Positions 1 to 6,414 of a stretch of DNA of 33,503 nt are shown one piece after another. This DNA is from DASSWG01 sp035705295 (GTDB lineage Bacteria; Bacteroidota; Bacteroidia; Flavobacteriales; Flavobacteriaceae): NCBI GenBank assembly GCA_035705295.1, contig DASSWG010000091.1, forward strand, positions 1 through 33,503, given 5' to 3'. Position numbers and translations under genes: made by a program. Numbering within the stretch: position 1 is the stretch's first letter; the number at the start of each line of letters is the position of its first letter. The notes below the pieces were generated by a model, which saw only the letters and a program-made list of their open reading frames with translations, did no database searches and had not been told where the DNA came from.

Positions 1-2
1 TC

Positions 3-515
3 GATTCCTTGATCGCGGCCGGCGCTTCCAAAACCGAAATCTTAAAAGCTTTGGGGATGTCTGACAACCCCAGCGCGTTCCAAGAAAAATTCTTTGAACA
101 AATGCTAAAAGTCCACAAACGCGATGGCAACGGAATTCTGCAGGCATTTTACAACACTTTCCCAATCGCCATGTTCTTTTTGCTGCCCATATTCGCGTTT
201 TTATTGAAATTGTTCTATTTCAAAAAAGGCCCGTTTGCGCACCATATGGTATTCAGTTTTTACTTCTTTTCGTTTATTTTTGTGGTTTTCAGCTTGATAT
301 TGGCGCTCAATTTTATTTGGGAAATCCCCGATTGGATCGATAACCTGGCCGTTTTTTCCACTTTTTTCTATTTATTGGTCGGTATCAAACGCTTTTATGG
401 CGAAGGCTATTTTGTGGGGTTCATCAAAAGCAGTTTGGTGGGTTTTCTGTTTTTTATGATCGTAATTCCCCTCACTGTGGCAATTATGGCACTGGTGTCG
501 TTTATGTTTTATTAA
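3..515 (+). CDS. DUF3667-like membrane protein, C-terminal part (partial)
   Basis: The reading frame is open from the first bases of the window (D-S-L-I-A-A-G) and stops with TAA at 513-515, so only the last 170 residues are present and the real start lies upstream. The visible part has a short soluble stretch (residues 1-50) and then about four hydrophobic helices, with aromatic-rich segments and a conserved-looking HHMVFSFYFFSF stretch. The pattern of a helix pair, a K/F-rich loop, then H-x-VF-x-x-x-F resembles the C-terminal half of DUF3667 proteins, which are common in Bacteroidota and of unknown function. The TTG at 9-11 is not a credible start because the frame continues upstream. recG begins 43 bases downstream on the same strand, so co-transcription is possible. 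Family assignment is from memory of the pattern, not a search. Confidence 0.6.
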   Translation, partial: DSLIAAGASKTEILKALGMSDNPSAFQEKFFEQMLKVHKRDGNGILQAFYNTFPIAMFFLLPIFAFLLKLFYFKKGPFAHHMVFSFYFFSFIFVVFSLILALNFIWEIPDWIDNLAVFSTFFYLLVGIKRFYGEGYFVGFIKSSLVGFLFFMIVIPLTVAIMALVSFMFY

Positions 516-545
516 ATGCGCGAGTTGCAATTCCCCGCAAAACTG

Positions 546-553
546 TATTTTCG
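546..553 (+). promoter_or_regulatory. Possible -7 element (TATTTTCG) of recG
   Basis: TATTTTCG matches the Bacteroidetes -7 consensus TAnnTTTG at seven of eight positions. It ends only five bases before the recG ATG, so a transcript started here would be leaderless or nearly so. It may be coincidental, because recG could also be read from the upstream gene. Confidence 0.3.
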
Positions 554-558
554 TTTCC

Positions 559-2664
559 ATGAATTCTGAAAAATTGCAAACCCCGATCGATTACCTCAAA
601 GGTGTTGGCCCAAACCGAGCGGATTTGCTGCGGAAAGAACTCGGAATTCACACCTATCAGGATTTGTTGAATTTTTTCCCTTTCCGCTATATCGATAAAA
701 CCCGGTTTTACAAAATCAACGAGTTGCAACGCAATTCTTCCGAAGTACAAATTATCGGAAAAATTACCGCGGTAAAAATGGTGCCACAAAAACGCGGAAA
801 ACGCATGGTAGCGATTTTTGAAGACGAAACCGGAAACATGGAACTCACCTGGTTCCGCGGCCATAAATGGATTCGGGAAAATATCAAAACCAATATCCCC
901 TACGTGATTTTTGGAAAAACCAATTGGTACAACGGCCTGTTTTCAATGCCGCACCCGGAAATGGATTTACTTTCGGATCACGAAAAAAACCTACGCACGG
1001 CGATGCAACCGGTTTACCCTTCCACCGAAAAACTAGGAAAAAGCGGTGTCAGCAACCGGGTTTTTTCCAAATTGATGCAACAACTTTTTTTGGAAAACAA
1101 AAATGGTTTTGTGGAAACGCTTTCCTCATCAATTATAAACGAATTGAATTTGATTTCGAAATCGGAAGCCATGTTCAACATTCATTTTCCACAATCGCAA
1201 AATTTACTTTCCAAAGCACAATTTCGATTGAAGTTTGAAGAATTGTTTTACATCCAGTTGCAACTGGTCCGGAAAAACTTGTTGCACAAAACCAAAATCA
1301 AAGGTTATCCTTTTGAAAAAATCGGCGACCGGTTCAACACCTTTTTCAAACACCATTTGCCCTTCGATTTGACCGCTGCGCAAAAACGGGTTTTAAAAGA
1401 AATTCGAGCCGATTTGGGGAGCAATGCACAAATGAACCGCTTATTGCAAGGAGATGTGGGTTCCGGGAAAACCATAGTAGCGTTCATGTCAATGCTCATC
1501 GCACTTGACAACGGTTTTCAAACCTGCTTGATGGCGCCGACTGAAATTTTGTCAGTCCAGCACTACAATGGTCTTGTTGAATTGTCAAAAAATATGAATA
1601 TCAGTATTTTATTGCTTACAGGTTCAACAAAAACTTCAAAACGTAAAGAAATTCACGAAAAACTCGAAAATGGCGAATTGGATATCCTGATCGGTACGCA
1701 TGCGCTGCTCGAAGAAAAGGTGAAATTCAAAAATTTGGGCTTGGCGATCATCGACGAACAACATCGTTTTGGGGTCGCGCAACGATCAAAATTATGGCAC
1801 AAAAACGAATTGCCCCCACACGTTTTGGTAATGACCGCCACCCCTATTCCGCGAACTTTGGCGATGAGCGTTTATGGCGATTTAGACATTTCGGTGATCG
1901 ACGAACTTCCCCCGGGAAGAAAAAACATCAAAACCGTGCACCGGTTCGATTCCAACCGTTTGAAAGTTTTTCGGTTTTTAAAAGATGAAATTAAAAAAGG
2001 TCGGCAAGTTTATATTGTTTACCCTTTGATCCAAGAATCCGAAAAAATGGATTTTAAGGATTTGATGGACGGTTATGAAAGCATTTCGCGCGAATTTCCT
2101 AAACCAGACTACCAAATTTCCATTGTACACGGAAAAATGAAATCCACCGACAAGGAATATGAAATGAGCCGGTTTGTAAAGGGCGAAACGCAGATTATGG
2201 TTGCCACCACAGTGATCGAAGTCGGCGTCGATGTGCCGAACGCCAGCGTGATGGTGATCGAAAGCGCCGAACGTTTCGGACTTTCACAACTGCACCAACT
2301 CCGCGGGCGCGTGGGACGTGGTGCGGAACAAAGCTATTGTATTTTGATGACCGGCCACAAACTGGGTATGGACAGTAAAACCCGTATCCAAACCATGGTT
2401 CAAAGCAGTGACGGATTTGAAATCGCTGAAGTTGACCTGAAACTCCGCGGTCCCGGCGACATCATGGGAACGCAACAAAGTGGGGTTTTGAACTTAAAAA
2501 TTGCCGATTTGATACGTGACAATGAGATTTTAAAATTGGCCAGAAGCTATGCTTTTAAGATTCTGAGCGAGGATTCGAACTTGGAAAAACCGGAAAATTC
2601 ATCCATAAAAAGAACGTTCGCCCAAATGGCAAAGTTTCGGAATATTTGGAATTATATTAGTTAG
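559..2664 (+). CDS. recG: ATP-dependent DNA helicase RecG
   Basis: RecG remodels stalled replication forks and branch-migrates Holliday junctions in the cytoplasm. The 701-residue product has the full family layout: an N-terminal wedge/OB region (about 1-270, opening with a helix-hairpin-like DYLKGVGPNRADLLRKELG), a superfamily 2 helicase core, and a C-terminal RecG tail. Walker A is GDVGSGKT at about 298-305, the DEAH-type box is DEQH at about 399-402, and motif III is MTATPIPRTLAM. Motifs V and VI appear as ATTVIEVGVDVPNA and QLRGRVGRG. The ATG at 559 gives the family's normal N-terminus and length. It ends in TAG and is followed at once by a tandem heptamer array. Assignment is secure. Confidence 0.97.
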   Translation: MNSEKLQTPIDYLKGVGPNRADLLRKELGIHTYQDLLNFFPFRYIDKTRFYKINELQRNSSEVQIIGKITAVKMVPQKRGKRMVAIFEDETGNMELTWFRGHKWIRENIKTNIPYVIFGKTNWYNGLFSMPHPEMDLLSDHEKNLRTAMQPVYPSTEKLGKSGVSNRVFSKLMQQLFLENKNGFVETLSSSIINELNLISKSEAMFNIHFPQSQNLLSKAQFRLKFEELFYIQLQLVRKNLLHKTKIKGYPFEKIGDRFNTFFKHHLPFDLTAAQKRVLKEIRADLGSNAQMNRLLQGDVGSGKTIVAFMSMLIALDNGFQTCLMAPTEILSVQHYNGLVELSKNMNISILLLTGSTKTSKRKEIHEKLENGELDILIGTHALLEEKVKFKNLGLAIIDEQHRFGVAQRSKLWHKNELPPHVLVMTATPIPRTLAMSVYGDLDISVIDELPPGRKNIKTVHRFDSNRLKVFRFLKDEIKKGRQVYIVYPLIQESEKMDFKDLMDGYESISREFPKPDYQISIVHGKMKSTDKEYEMSRFVKGETQIMVATTVIEVGVDVPNASVMVIESAERFGLSQLHQLRGRVGRGAEQSYCILMTGHKLGMDSKTRIQTMVQSSDGFEIAEVDLKLRGPGDIMGTQQSGVLNLKIADLIRDNEILKLARSYAFKILSEDSNLEKPENSSIKRTFAQMAKFRNIWNYIS

Positions 2665-2667
2665 GTT

Positions 2668-2717
2668 TGGTGATCGGTTAATTGGTGATTGGTGATCGGT
2701 GATCGGTGATTGGTGAT
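2668..2717 (+). repeat. Seven-copy heptanucleotide array (YGGTGAT)
   Basis: The units read TGGTGAT, CGGTTAAT, TGGTGAT, TGGTGAT, CGGTGAT, CGGTGAT, TGGTGAT. All are seven bases except the second, which is eight and degenerate. The array begins three bases after the recG TAG codon (2662-2664) and runs into a T-rich stretch. It is non-coding. A second array with the same period but a different unit follows prfB at 5474-5508. Confidence 0.85.
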
Positions 2718-2761
2718 TTTGATTTTTTTTGCCCGCTCTTAACTCATTATGCTGAACTTGC

Positions 2762-2769
2762 TATATTTG
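2762..2769 (+). promoter_or_regulatory. -7 promoter element TATATTTG for the DoxX gene
   Basis: Exact match to TAnnTTTG, 51 bases before the ATG at 2821. It lies inside the N-terminal extension that would result from starting translation at the ATG at 2749, so it argues for the 2821 start. No convincing -33 element is visible. Confidence 0.6.
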
Positions 2770-2820
2770 TATGACAATTTTCCATATAAAAACGAATTTT
2801 CCAAAACAAAACCCATCGTT

Positions 2821-3243
2821 ATGATAAAAAATTTTCTCCGCGTTCAGCCGCACGATAAAAAAATAGATGTTGCATTACTTATTGCCCGATTGGGCGTTGG
2901 TGGTTTGATGTTGTTCCACGGAATTCCAAAACTGATGCAGCTTTTTGCCGAGGGCGAAATCCAATTTGGTGATCCCATTGGTTTGGGGGAAGAAGTTTCA
3001 TTTATGCTCGCCGTTTTTGCGGAATTTTTCTGCTCGATTTTGATCTTTTTCGGGGTTGCCACCCGGCTTGCAGTCATTCCGCCCATCATCACCATGTTGG
3101 TGGCGGTTTTTGTCGTGCATGCGGAAGACGGGTTCAATTACCAAGAACTCGGCTTGCATTATTTGTTGATGTACCTGGTGTTGCTAATTGCCGGAAGCGG
3201 AAAATATTCATTGGACAATTGGTTTTTCAAACAAAAAGAATAA
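2821..3243 (+). CDS. DoxX family membrane protein
   Basis: A 140-residue integral membrane protein with four predicted helices. The first has the family pattern LLIARLGVGGLMLFHGIPKL (about residues 18-37), with the arginine and the HGIPK motif typical of DoxX/DoxD-like proteins. DoxX proteins are linked to quinone or redox functions in some bacteria, but the substrate here cannot be read from sequence. The frame is open to an upstream ATG at 2749; I chose 2821 because a perfect -7 promoter element lies at 2762-2769 and because family members begin shortly before the first helix. The stop is only two bases from the stop of the convergent threonine aldolase gene, with no terminator hairpin between them. 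Confidence 0.88.
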   Translation: MIKNFLRVQPHDKKIDVALLIARLGVGGLMLFHGIPKLMQLFAEGEIQFGDPIGLGEEVSFMLAVFAEFFCSILIFFGVATRLAVIPPIITMLVAVFVVHAEDGFNYQELGLHYLLMYLVLLIAGSGKYSLDNWFFKQKE

Positions 3244-3245
3244 GC

Positions 3246-4265
3246 TCAACCCATTGCGGCCAACACTTTTTGAAAACGTTCGTGCATTTTTTGGGTGTAA
3301 TTCAAATGCGTGACGATGCGTAATTTTCCTTCGCCCATCGAACTGATCAAGATTTCTTTTTCTTTTAGTTGCTGAAGAAAATCGGTTTCAAAAACCCCTT
3401 CGTTCAACTGAAAAATAACGATGTTGGTTTCTACGGGTTCCACCAGTAAAACATATTTTTGTTTTGCGAGCAGTTCGCCCAATTCCTTTGCGCGGTCGTG
3501 ATCTTCTGCCAAACGTTCCACGTGGTTGTCCAAGGCATAAATTCCGGCCGCGGCCATAAATCCGATTTGGCGCATTCCGCCGCCCAACACTTTTCGAACG
3601 CGAATGGCATTCTTCATTAGTTTTTCATCGCCTATCAACACCGAACCCATGGGTGTTCCCAATCCTTTTGAAAGGCAAATGGAAATGGTGTCGAACAATT
3701 TCCCGTAGGTTTTCGGATCTTCATTTTTGGCGACCAAGGCGTTGAACAAACGCGCGCCGTCCAAATGCAGTCCCAAGTCGTGTTTGTCACAAACTTTTCT
3801 GATTTTTTCGATTTCTTTCAAGTCATAACAAGCGCCGCCACCTTTGTTGGTGGTGTTTTCCAAACAAACCAACGAAGTGAGCGGACTGTGGTAAAAATCG
3901 GGCGGATTGATGGCTTTTTCCACTTGTTGCGAGGTGATCATTCCGCGGTTTCCATCGATCAATTTGCAGGAAACGCCACTGTTGAACGAAGCGCCGCCGC
4001 CTTCAAAATTATAGACGTGTGCCCATTTGTCGCAAATCAACTGTTCGCCGGGTTGGGTGTGCAATTTGATCGCTGCTTGATTCGCCATACTTCCCGAGGG
4101 GAAAAACAAGGCTTGATCTTTTCCGAAAAAATCCGCCAAACGTTTTTCCAAGGCGTTTGCGGTGGGGTCTTCTTTGTACACGTCGTCGCCGACTTGAGCG
4201 CTCATTATCGCTTCCAGCATTCCGGGCGTGGGTTTGGTGACGGTGTCGCTGCGTAGATCGATCAT
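3246..4265 (-). CDS. ltaE: Low-specificity L-threonine aldolase
   Basis: A PLP enzyme of fold type I that cleaves L-threonine or L-allo-threonine to glycine and acetaldehyde. The 339 residues start with the family signature MIDLRSDTVTKPT. Further motifs are VGDDVYKEDPT, FPSGSMANQ, the DGARLFNA segment holding the cofactor-binding aspartate, and ICLSKGLGTPMGS with the PLP lysine at about residue 200. Length and motif order match the family. The frame opens 14 codons earlier (4307), but a canonical -7 element on this strand at 4305-4312 would sit over that earlier start, and the family N-terminus fits the ATG at 4265. It is divergent from prfB and convergent with the DoxX gene, and appears to be a single-gene transcript. 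Confidence 0.95.
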   Translation of the reverse strand: MIDLRSDTVTKPTPGMLEAIMSAQVGDDVYKEDPTANALEKRLADFFGKDQALFFPSGSMANQAAIKLHTQPGEQLICDKWAHVYNFEGGGASFNSGVSCKLIDGNRGMITSQQVEKAINPPDFYHSPLTSLVCLENTTNKGGGACYDLKEIEKIRKVCDKHDLGLHLDGARLFNALVAKNEDPKTYGKLFDTISICLSKGLGTPMGSVLIGDEKLMKNAIRVRKVLGGGMRQIGFMAAAGIYALDNHVERLAEDHDRAKELGELLAKQKYVLLVEPVETNIVIFQLNEGVFETDFLQQLKEKEILISSMGEGKLRIVTHLNYTQKMHERFQKVLAAMG

Positions 4266-4304
4266 AATTTTCAAGGTTTTTAGAATAATTATTTTCCCAA
4301 AAAT

Positions 4305-4312
4305 CAAAAGTA
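4305..4312 (-). promoter_or_regulatory. -7 promoter element TACTTTTG for ltaE
   Basis: Read on the minus strand it is an exact TAnnTTTG match, 39 bases upstream of the chosen ATG (4265). It excludes the upstream ATG at 4307 as the main start. Confidence 0.6.
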
Positions 4313-4355
4313 TAAAAATAAGTGCGATTTAGTTTTAGGAATGTCTTTGAAAGCC

Positions 4356-4363
4356 TATTTTTG
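4356..4363 (+). promoter_or_regulatory. -7 promoter element TATTTTTG for prfB
   Basis: Exact TAnnTTTG match ending 20 bases before the prfB ATG at 4384. The distance is typical of the other promoters in this window. Confidence 0.65.
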
Positions 4364-4383
4364 CCCTTCAAGAAAAATTCAAT

Positions 4384-5479
4384 ATGACCACCACCGATAA
4401 AATCAAAGACCTTCAGGCGCGTATCACGGCCTTGAGGCAGTATCTTTGACGTAGATGCCAAAAAAATAGAAATCGCCAACGAAGAGGAAAAAACCTTTGC
4501 CCCCGATTTTTGGGACGATGCTCGAAAAGCACAAGAGTTGGTAAAAAAACTCACCGCCGAAAAAAAATGGGTCGAAGACTACGAAAAAGCCGCGACCGCA
4601 GCTGAAGATTTGGAGGTGATTTCCGAATTTCAAAAAGAAGGCGAAGCTTCCCAAAAAGATGTCGATGAACGCTACGAACACGCATTGGCCTTGGTGGAAG
4701 CCTTGGAATTTCGAAATATGCTTTCGGAAGAAGGCGACGATTTGCCCGCGGTTTTGCAAATCACGGCCGGCGCTGGCGGGACCGAAAGTTGCGATTGGGC
4801 GCAAATGTTGATGCGCATGTACGTAATGTGGGCCGAAAAACATGGATATAAACTCAAAGAACTCAACCACCAGGAAGGTGATGTGGCCGGAATCAAAACC
4901 GTGACCATTGAAATTGAAGGCGAATATGCGTTCGGCTGGCTAAAAGGCGAAAACGGCGTACATCGATTAGTGCGCATTTCCCCGTTTGACAGCAATGCGA
5001 AACGGCACACTTCGTTTGTTTCGGTGTATGTGTACCCGTTGGTGGACGATTCCATCGAAATCGAAATCAACCCGGCGGACATCGAAATCACCACCGCGCG
5101 TTCCAGTGGTGCGGGCGGTCAAAACGTAAACAAAGTAGAAACCAAAGTGCAGTTGGTGCACAAACCCACGGGCATTCAAATTTCCTGTTCAGAAACACGT
5201 TCGCAACACGACAACCGCGCGCGCGCGATGCAAATGCTGAAATCGCAATTGTATGAAATCGAACTGCAAAAACAATTGGCACAACGCGAAGACATCGAAG
5301 CCGGGAAAAAGAAAATCGAATGGGGCTCGCAAATCCGAAATTACGTGATGCAGCCCTATAAATTGGTTAAAGACGTGCGCACCGGCGAAGAAACCGGAAA
5401 TGTGGAAGCGGTGATGAACGGTGATATCGATGCGTTTTTAAAAGCTTATTTGATGATGATGGGACAGGAGAGTCAGTAG
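4384..5479 (+). CDS. prfB: Peptide chain release factor 2, with programmed +1 frameshift
   Basis: RF2 reads UGA and UAA stop codons and releases the peptide. The gene is join(4384..4446, 4448..5479). Twenty-one codons from ATG 4384 run to CTT (4444-4446) and an in-frame TGA (4447-4449). A +1 slip at CTT-TGA-C then continues as GAC-GTA-GAT. The joined protein has 364 residues, the usual RF2 length. The RF2-specific recognition motif SPF falls at about 199-201 and the catalytic GGQ at about 244-246. The classical context is kept (TTG-AGG-CAG-TAT-CTT-TGA-C), but the E. coli AGG-GGG stimulator is AGG-CAG here. Low RF2 should favour the slip, giving autoregulation. Starting at ATG 4538 would lose 51 residues of the joined protein. 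The gene ends in TAG, which is read by RF1, within a heptamer repeat. Confidence 0.96.
4434..4450 (+). promoter_or_regulatory. prfB recoding signal (SD-like GAGG plus CTT-TGA-C slip site)
   Basis: GAGG (4434-4437), six intervening bases, then CTT TGA C (4444-4450). The slip codon and the weak stop context TGA-C are identical to the classical site. The internal Shine-Dalgarno-like block is shorter and further from CTT than in E. coli. Confidence 0.9.
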
Positions 5480-5508
5480 GCAGTGTTCAGTTGACAGTAG
5501 GCAGTGAT
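5474..5508 (+). repeat. Five-copy heptanucleotide array (CAGTNNN)
   Basis: Units read CAGTAGG, CAGTGTT, CAGTTGA, CAGTAGG, CAGTGAT, all exactly seven bases. The first unit contains the prfB stop codon TAG (5477-5479), so the array has entered the 3' end of the gene and supplies the terminal Gln codon. The last unit holds a GTG in frame with the following arsC-like gene, but it is not needed as a start. Confidence 0.8.
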
Positions 5509-5530
5509 CGATAATTTAAACAAAAAAACT

Positions 5531-5875
5531 ATGCTAAAAATATACCACAATCCACGTTGTAGCAAATCGCGAGAGGGATTGGATTTGTTGAAAAATTTCG
5601 GAAAGGATTTTCAAGTGATGGAATACTTGAAAGAAGTTCCCAGCGAAGAAGAGATCAAAGAAATTTTGAAAATTCTCGAACTTCCTGCTATTGATTTGGT
5701 GCGGAAAAACGAAGCGGTTTGGAAAGAAAATTACCGCGGAAAAAAGCTTTCAGAAGAAGAAATTATACGCGCCATGCACGAACATCCGAAATTGATCGAA
5801 CGCCCCATTGTGGTCAAAGATGGAAAAGCGGTGATCGGCCGACCACCGGAAACCATCAAAAAACTGCTGAAATGA
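5531..5875 (+). CDS. arsC: ArsC-family (glutaredoxin-type) arsenate reductase-like protein
   Basis: A 114-residue cytoplasmic protein of the ArsC/Spx thioredoxin-like fold. The nucleophile Cys10 lies in the motif YHNPRCSKSR. The three arginines of glutaredoxin-linked arsenate reductases are all in place: VRKN (Arg58), ERPIV (Arg91) and GRPPE (Arg104). This supports reductase rather than Spx-type regulatory function. No arsenite pump, ArsR or other ars gene is nearby, so the physiological role may be housekeeping. The ATG at 5531 starts directly before the MLKIYHNP strand; the frame is open to a GTG at 5504, but that codon lies in the heptamer repeat. Function in arsenate resistance is inferred from the family only. 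Confidence 0.85.
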   Translation: MLKIYHNPRCSKSREGLDLLKNFGKDFQVMEYLKEVPSEEEIKEILKILELPAIDLVRKNEAVWKENYRGKKLSEEEIIRAMHEHPKLIERPIVVKDGKAVIGRPPETIKKLLK

Positions 5876-5917
5876 TCTTTTAACTTTTATTTACGAAGTT
5901 TACAACTGAAAAAGTAT

Positions 5918-5939
5918 ATATTGATTTCAAAATCAATAT
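5918..5939. promoter_or_regulatory. 22-bp perfect palindrome upstream of small secreted protein
   Basis: Arms ATATTGATTT and AAATCAATAT flank a CA centre. It ends nine bases before the ATG at 5949 and is not followed by a T run, so it looks more like an operator or a 5'-UTR hairpin than a terminator. Confidence 0.5.
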
Positions 5940-5948
5940 TATACAATT

Positions 5949-6293
5949 ATGAAAAAGCTATTTTTGATCAGTAGTTTACTTATTTTTTTTCTCGTTCCAA
6001 CTTCTTCTTTTGCGCAAGATTTAATTCAGAAAAACACCGATGAGGAAATTGCTGCACGAGCAGATGAAATGACCAAAGAATTGACCTATTCCTTGGGTTT
6101 GACCGCCAAACAAGCTTTGTTGGTGGAAGATAAATTGACCGAATTTTTGATTTATCGCAAAGAAATCAATAATTCAAAACTTTCCCCCGATGAAAAAATC
6201 GAACGCTTGAAAACCTTGGACAATTCAAAATTCTCCGAAATGCGCGAAATATTGACACAGCGACAATACGAAATGTATGTGAAAATAAAATAA
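5949..6293 (+). CDS. Small secreted Spy/CpxP-like protein (hypothetical)
   Basis: A 114-residue protein with a clear signal peptide: MKKLF, a hydrophobic core, then a probable cleavage after SFA near residue 22. The mature part is charged and helical. It has two repeated elements of the LTxxQ kind, SLGLTAKQALLVEDKL and EILTQRQYEMY, separated by about 45 residues. This spacing is typical of Spy/CpxP-like periplasmic proteins and of similar small Bacteroidota proteins. Such proteins act as periplasmic chaperones or stress sensors in other bacteria; that role is only inferred here. It is followed by a strong terminator and preceded by a palindrome, so it is probably its own transcription unit. 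Confidence 0.7.
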   Translation: MKKLFLISSLLIFFLVPTSSFAQDLIQKNTDEEIAARADEMTKELTYSLGLTAKQALLVEDKLTEFLIYRKEINNSKLSPDEKIERLKTLDNSKFSEMREILTQRQYEMYVKIK

Positions 6294-6318
6294 TAGTATC
6301 CGAAACAACAAAAAAATT

Positions 6319-6345
6319 GAACAGGGAAATGCTCCCTGTTTTTTT
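6319..6345 (+). terminator. Rho-independent terminator after the Spy-like gene
   Basis: Stem ACAGGGA (6321-6327), loop AATGC, stem TCCCTGT (6333-6339), then a run of T to 6345. It separates the small secreted protein from the downstream receptor gene. Confidence 0.85.
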
Positions 6346-6414
6346 ACATTTGATTTTAACAATTATTAATTTAACATTTTGGAACATCGGTAGTCTAAAA
6401 GACAAAAAAAGCTA

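Noticed and set aside
2668..2717. Possible CRISPR-like repeat array
   Set aside because: Units are seven bases without spacers, so it is a simple tandem array.
2749..2820. N-terminal extension of the DoxX protein
   Set aside because: It contains a perfect -7 promoter element and lacks family similarity.
4447..4449. prfB as a broken gene because of the in-frame TGA
   Set aside because: The stop lies in the conserved recoding context and the downstream frame is intact.
4538..5479. RF2 starting at the ATG at 4538
   Set aside because: It would lose 51 N-terminal residues; the upstream ATG plus the classical CTT-TGA-C frameshift restores the normal length of 364.
5531..5875. Complete arsenic-resistance operon
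   Set aside because: Only the ArsC-like gene is present; no pump, ArsR or other ars gene is adjacent.
6381..6399. ECF-type promoter (GGAAC then TCTAA) before the receptor gene
   Set aside because: The spacing between the two blocks is only eight bases, far short of the roughly 16 needed.
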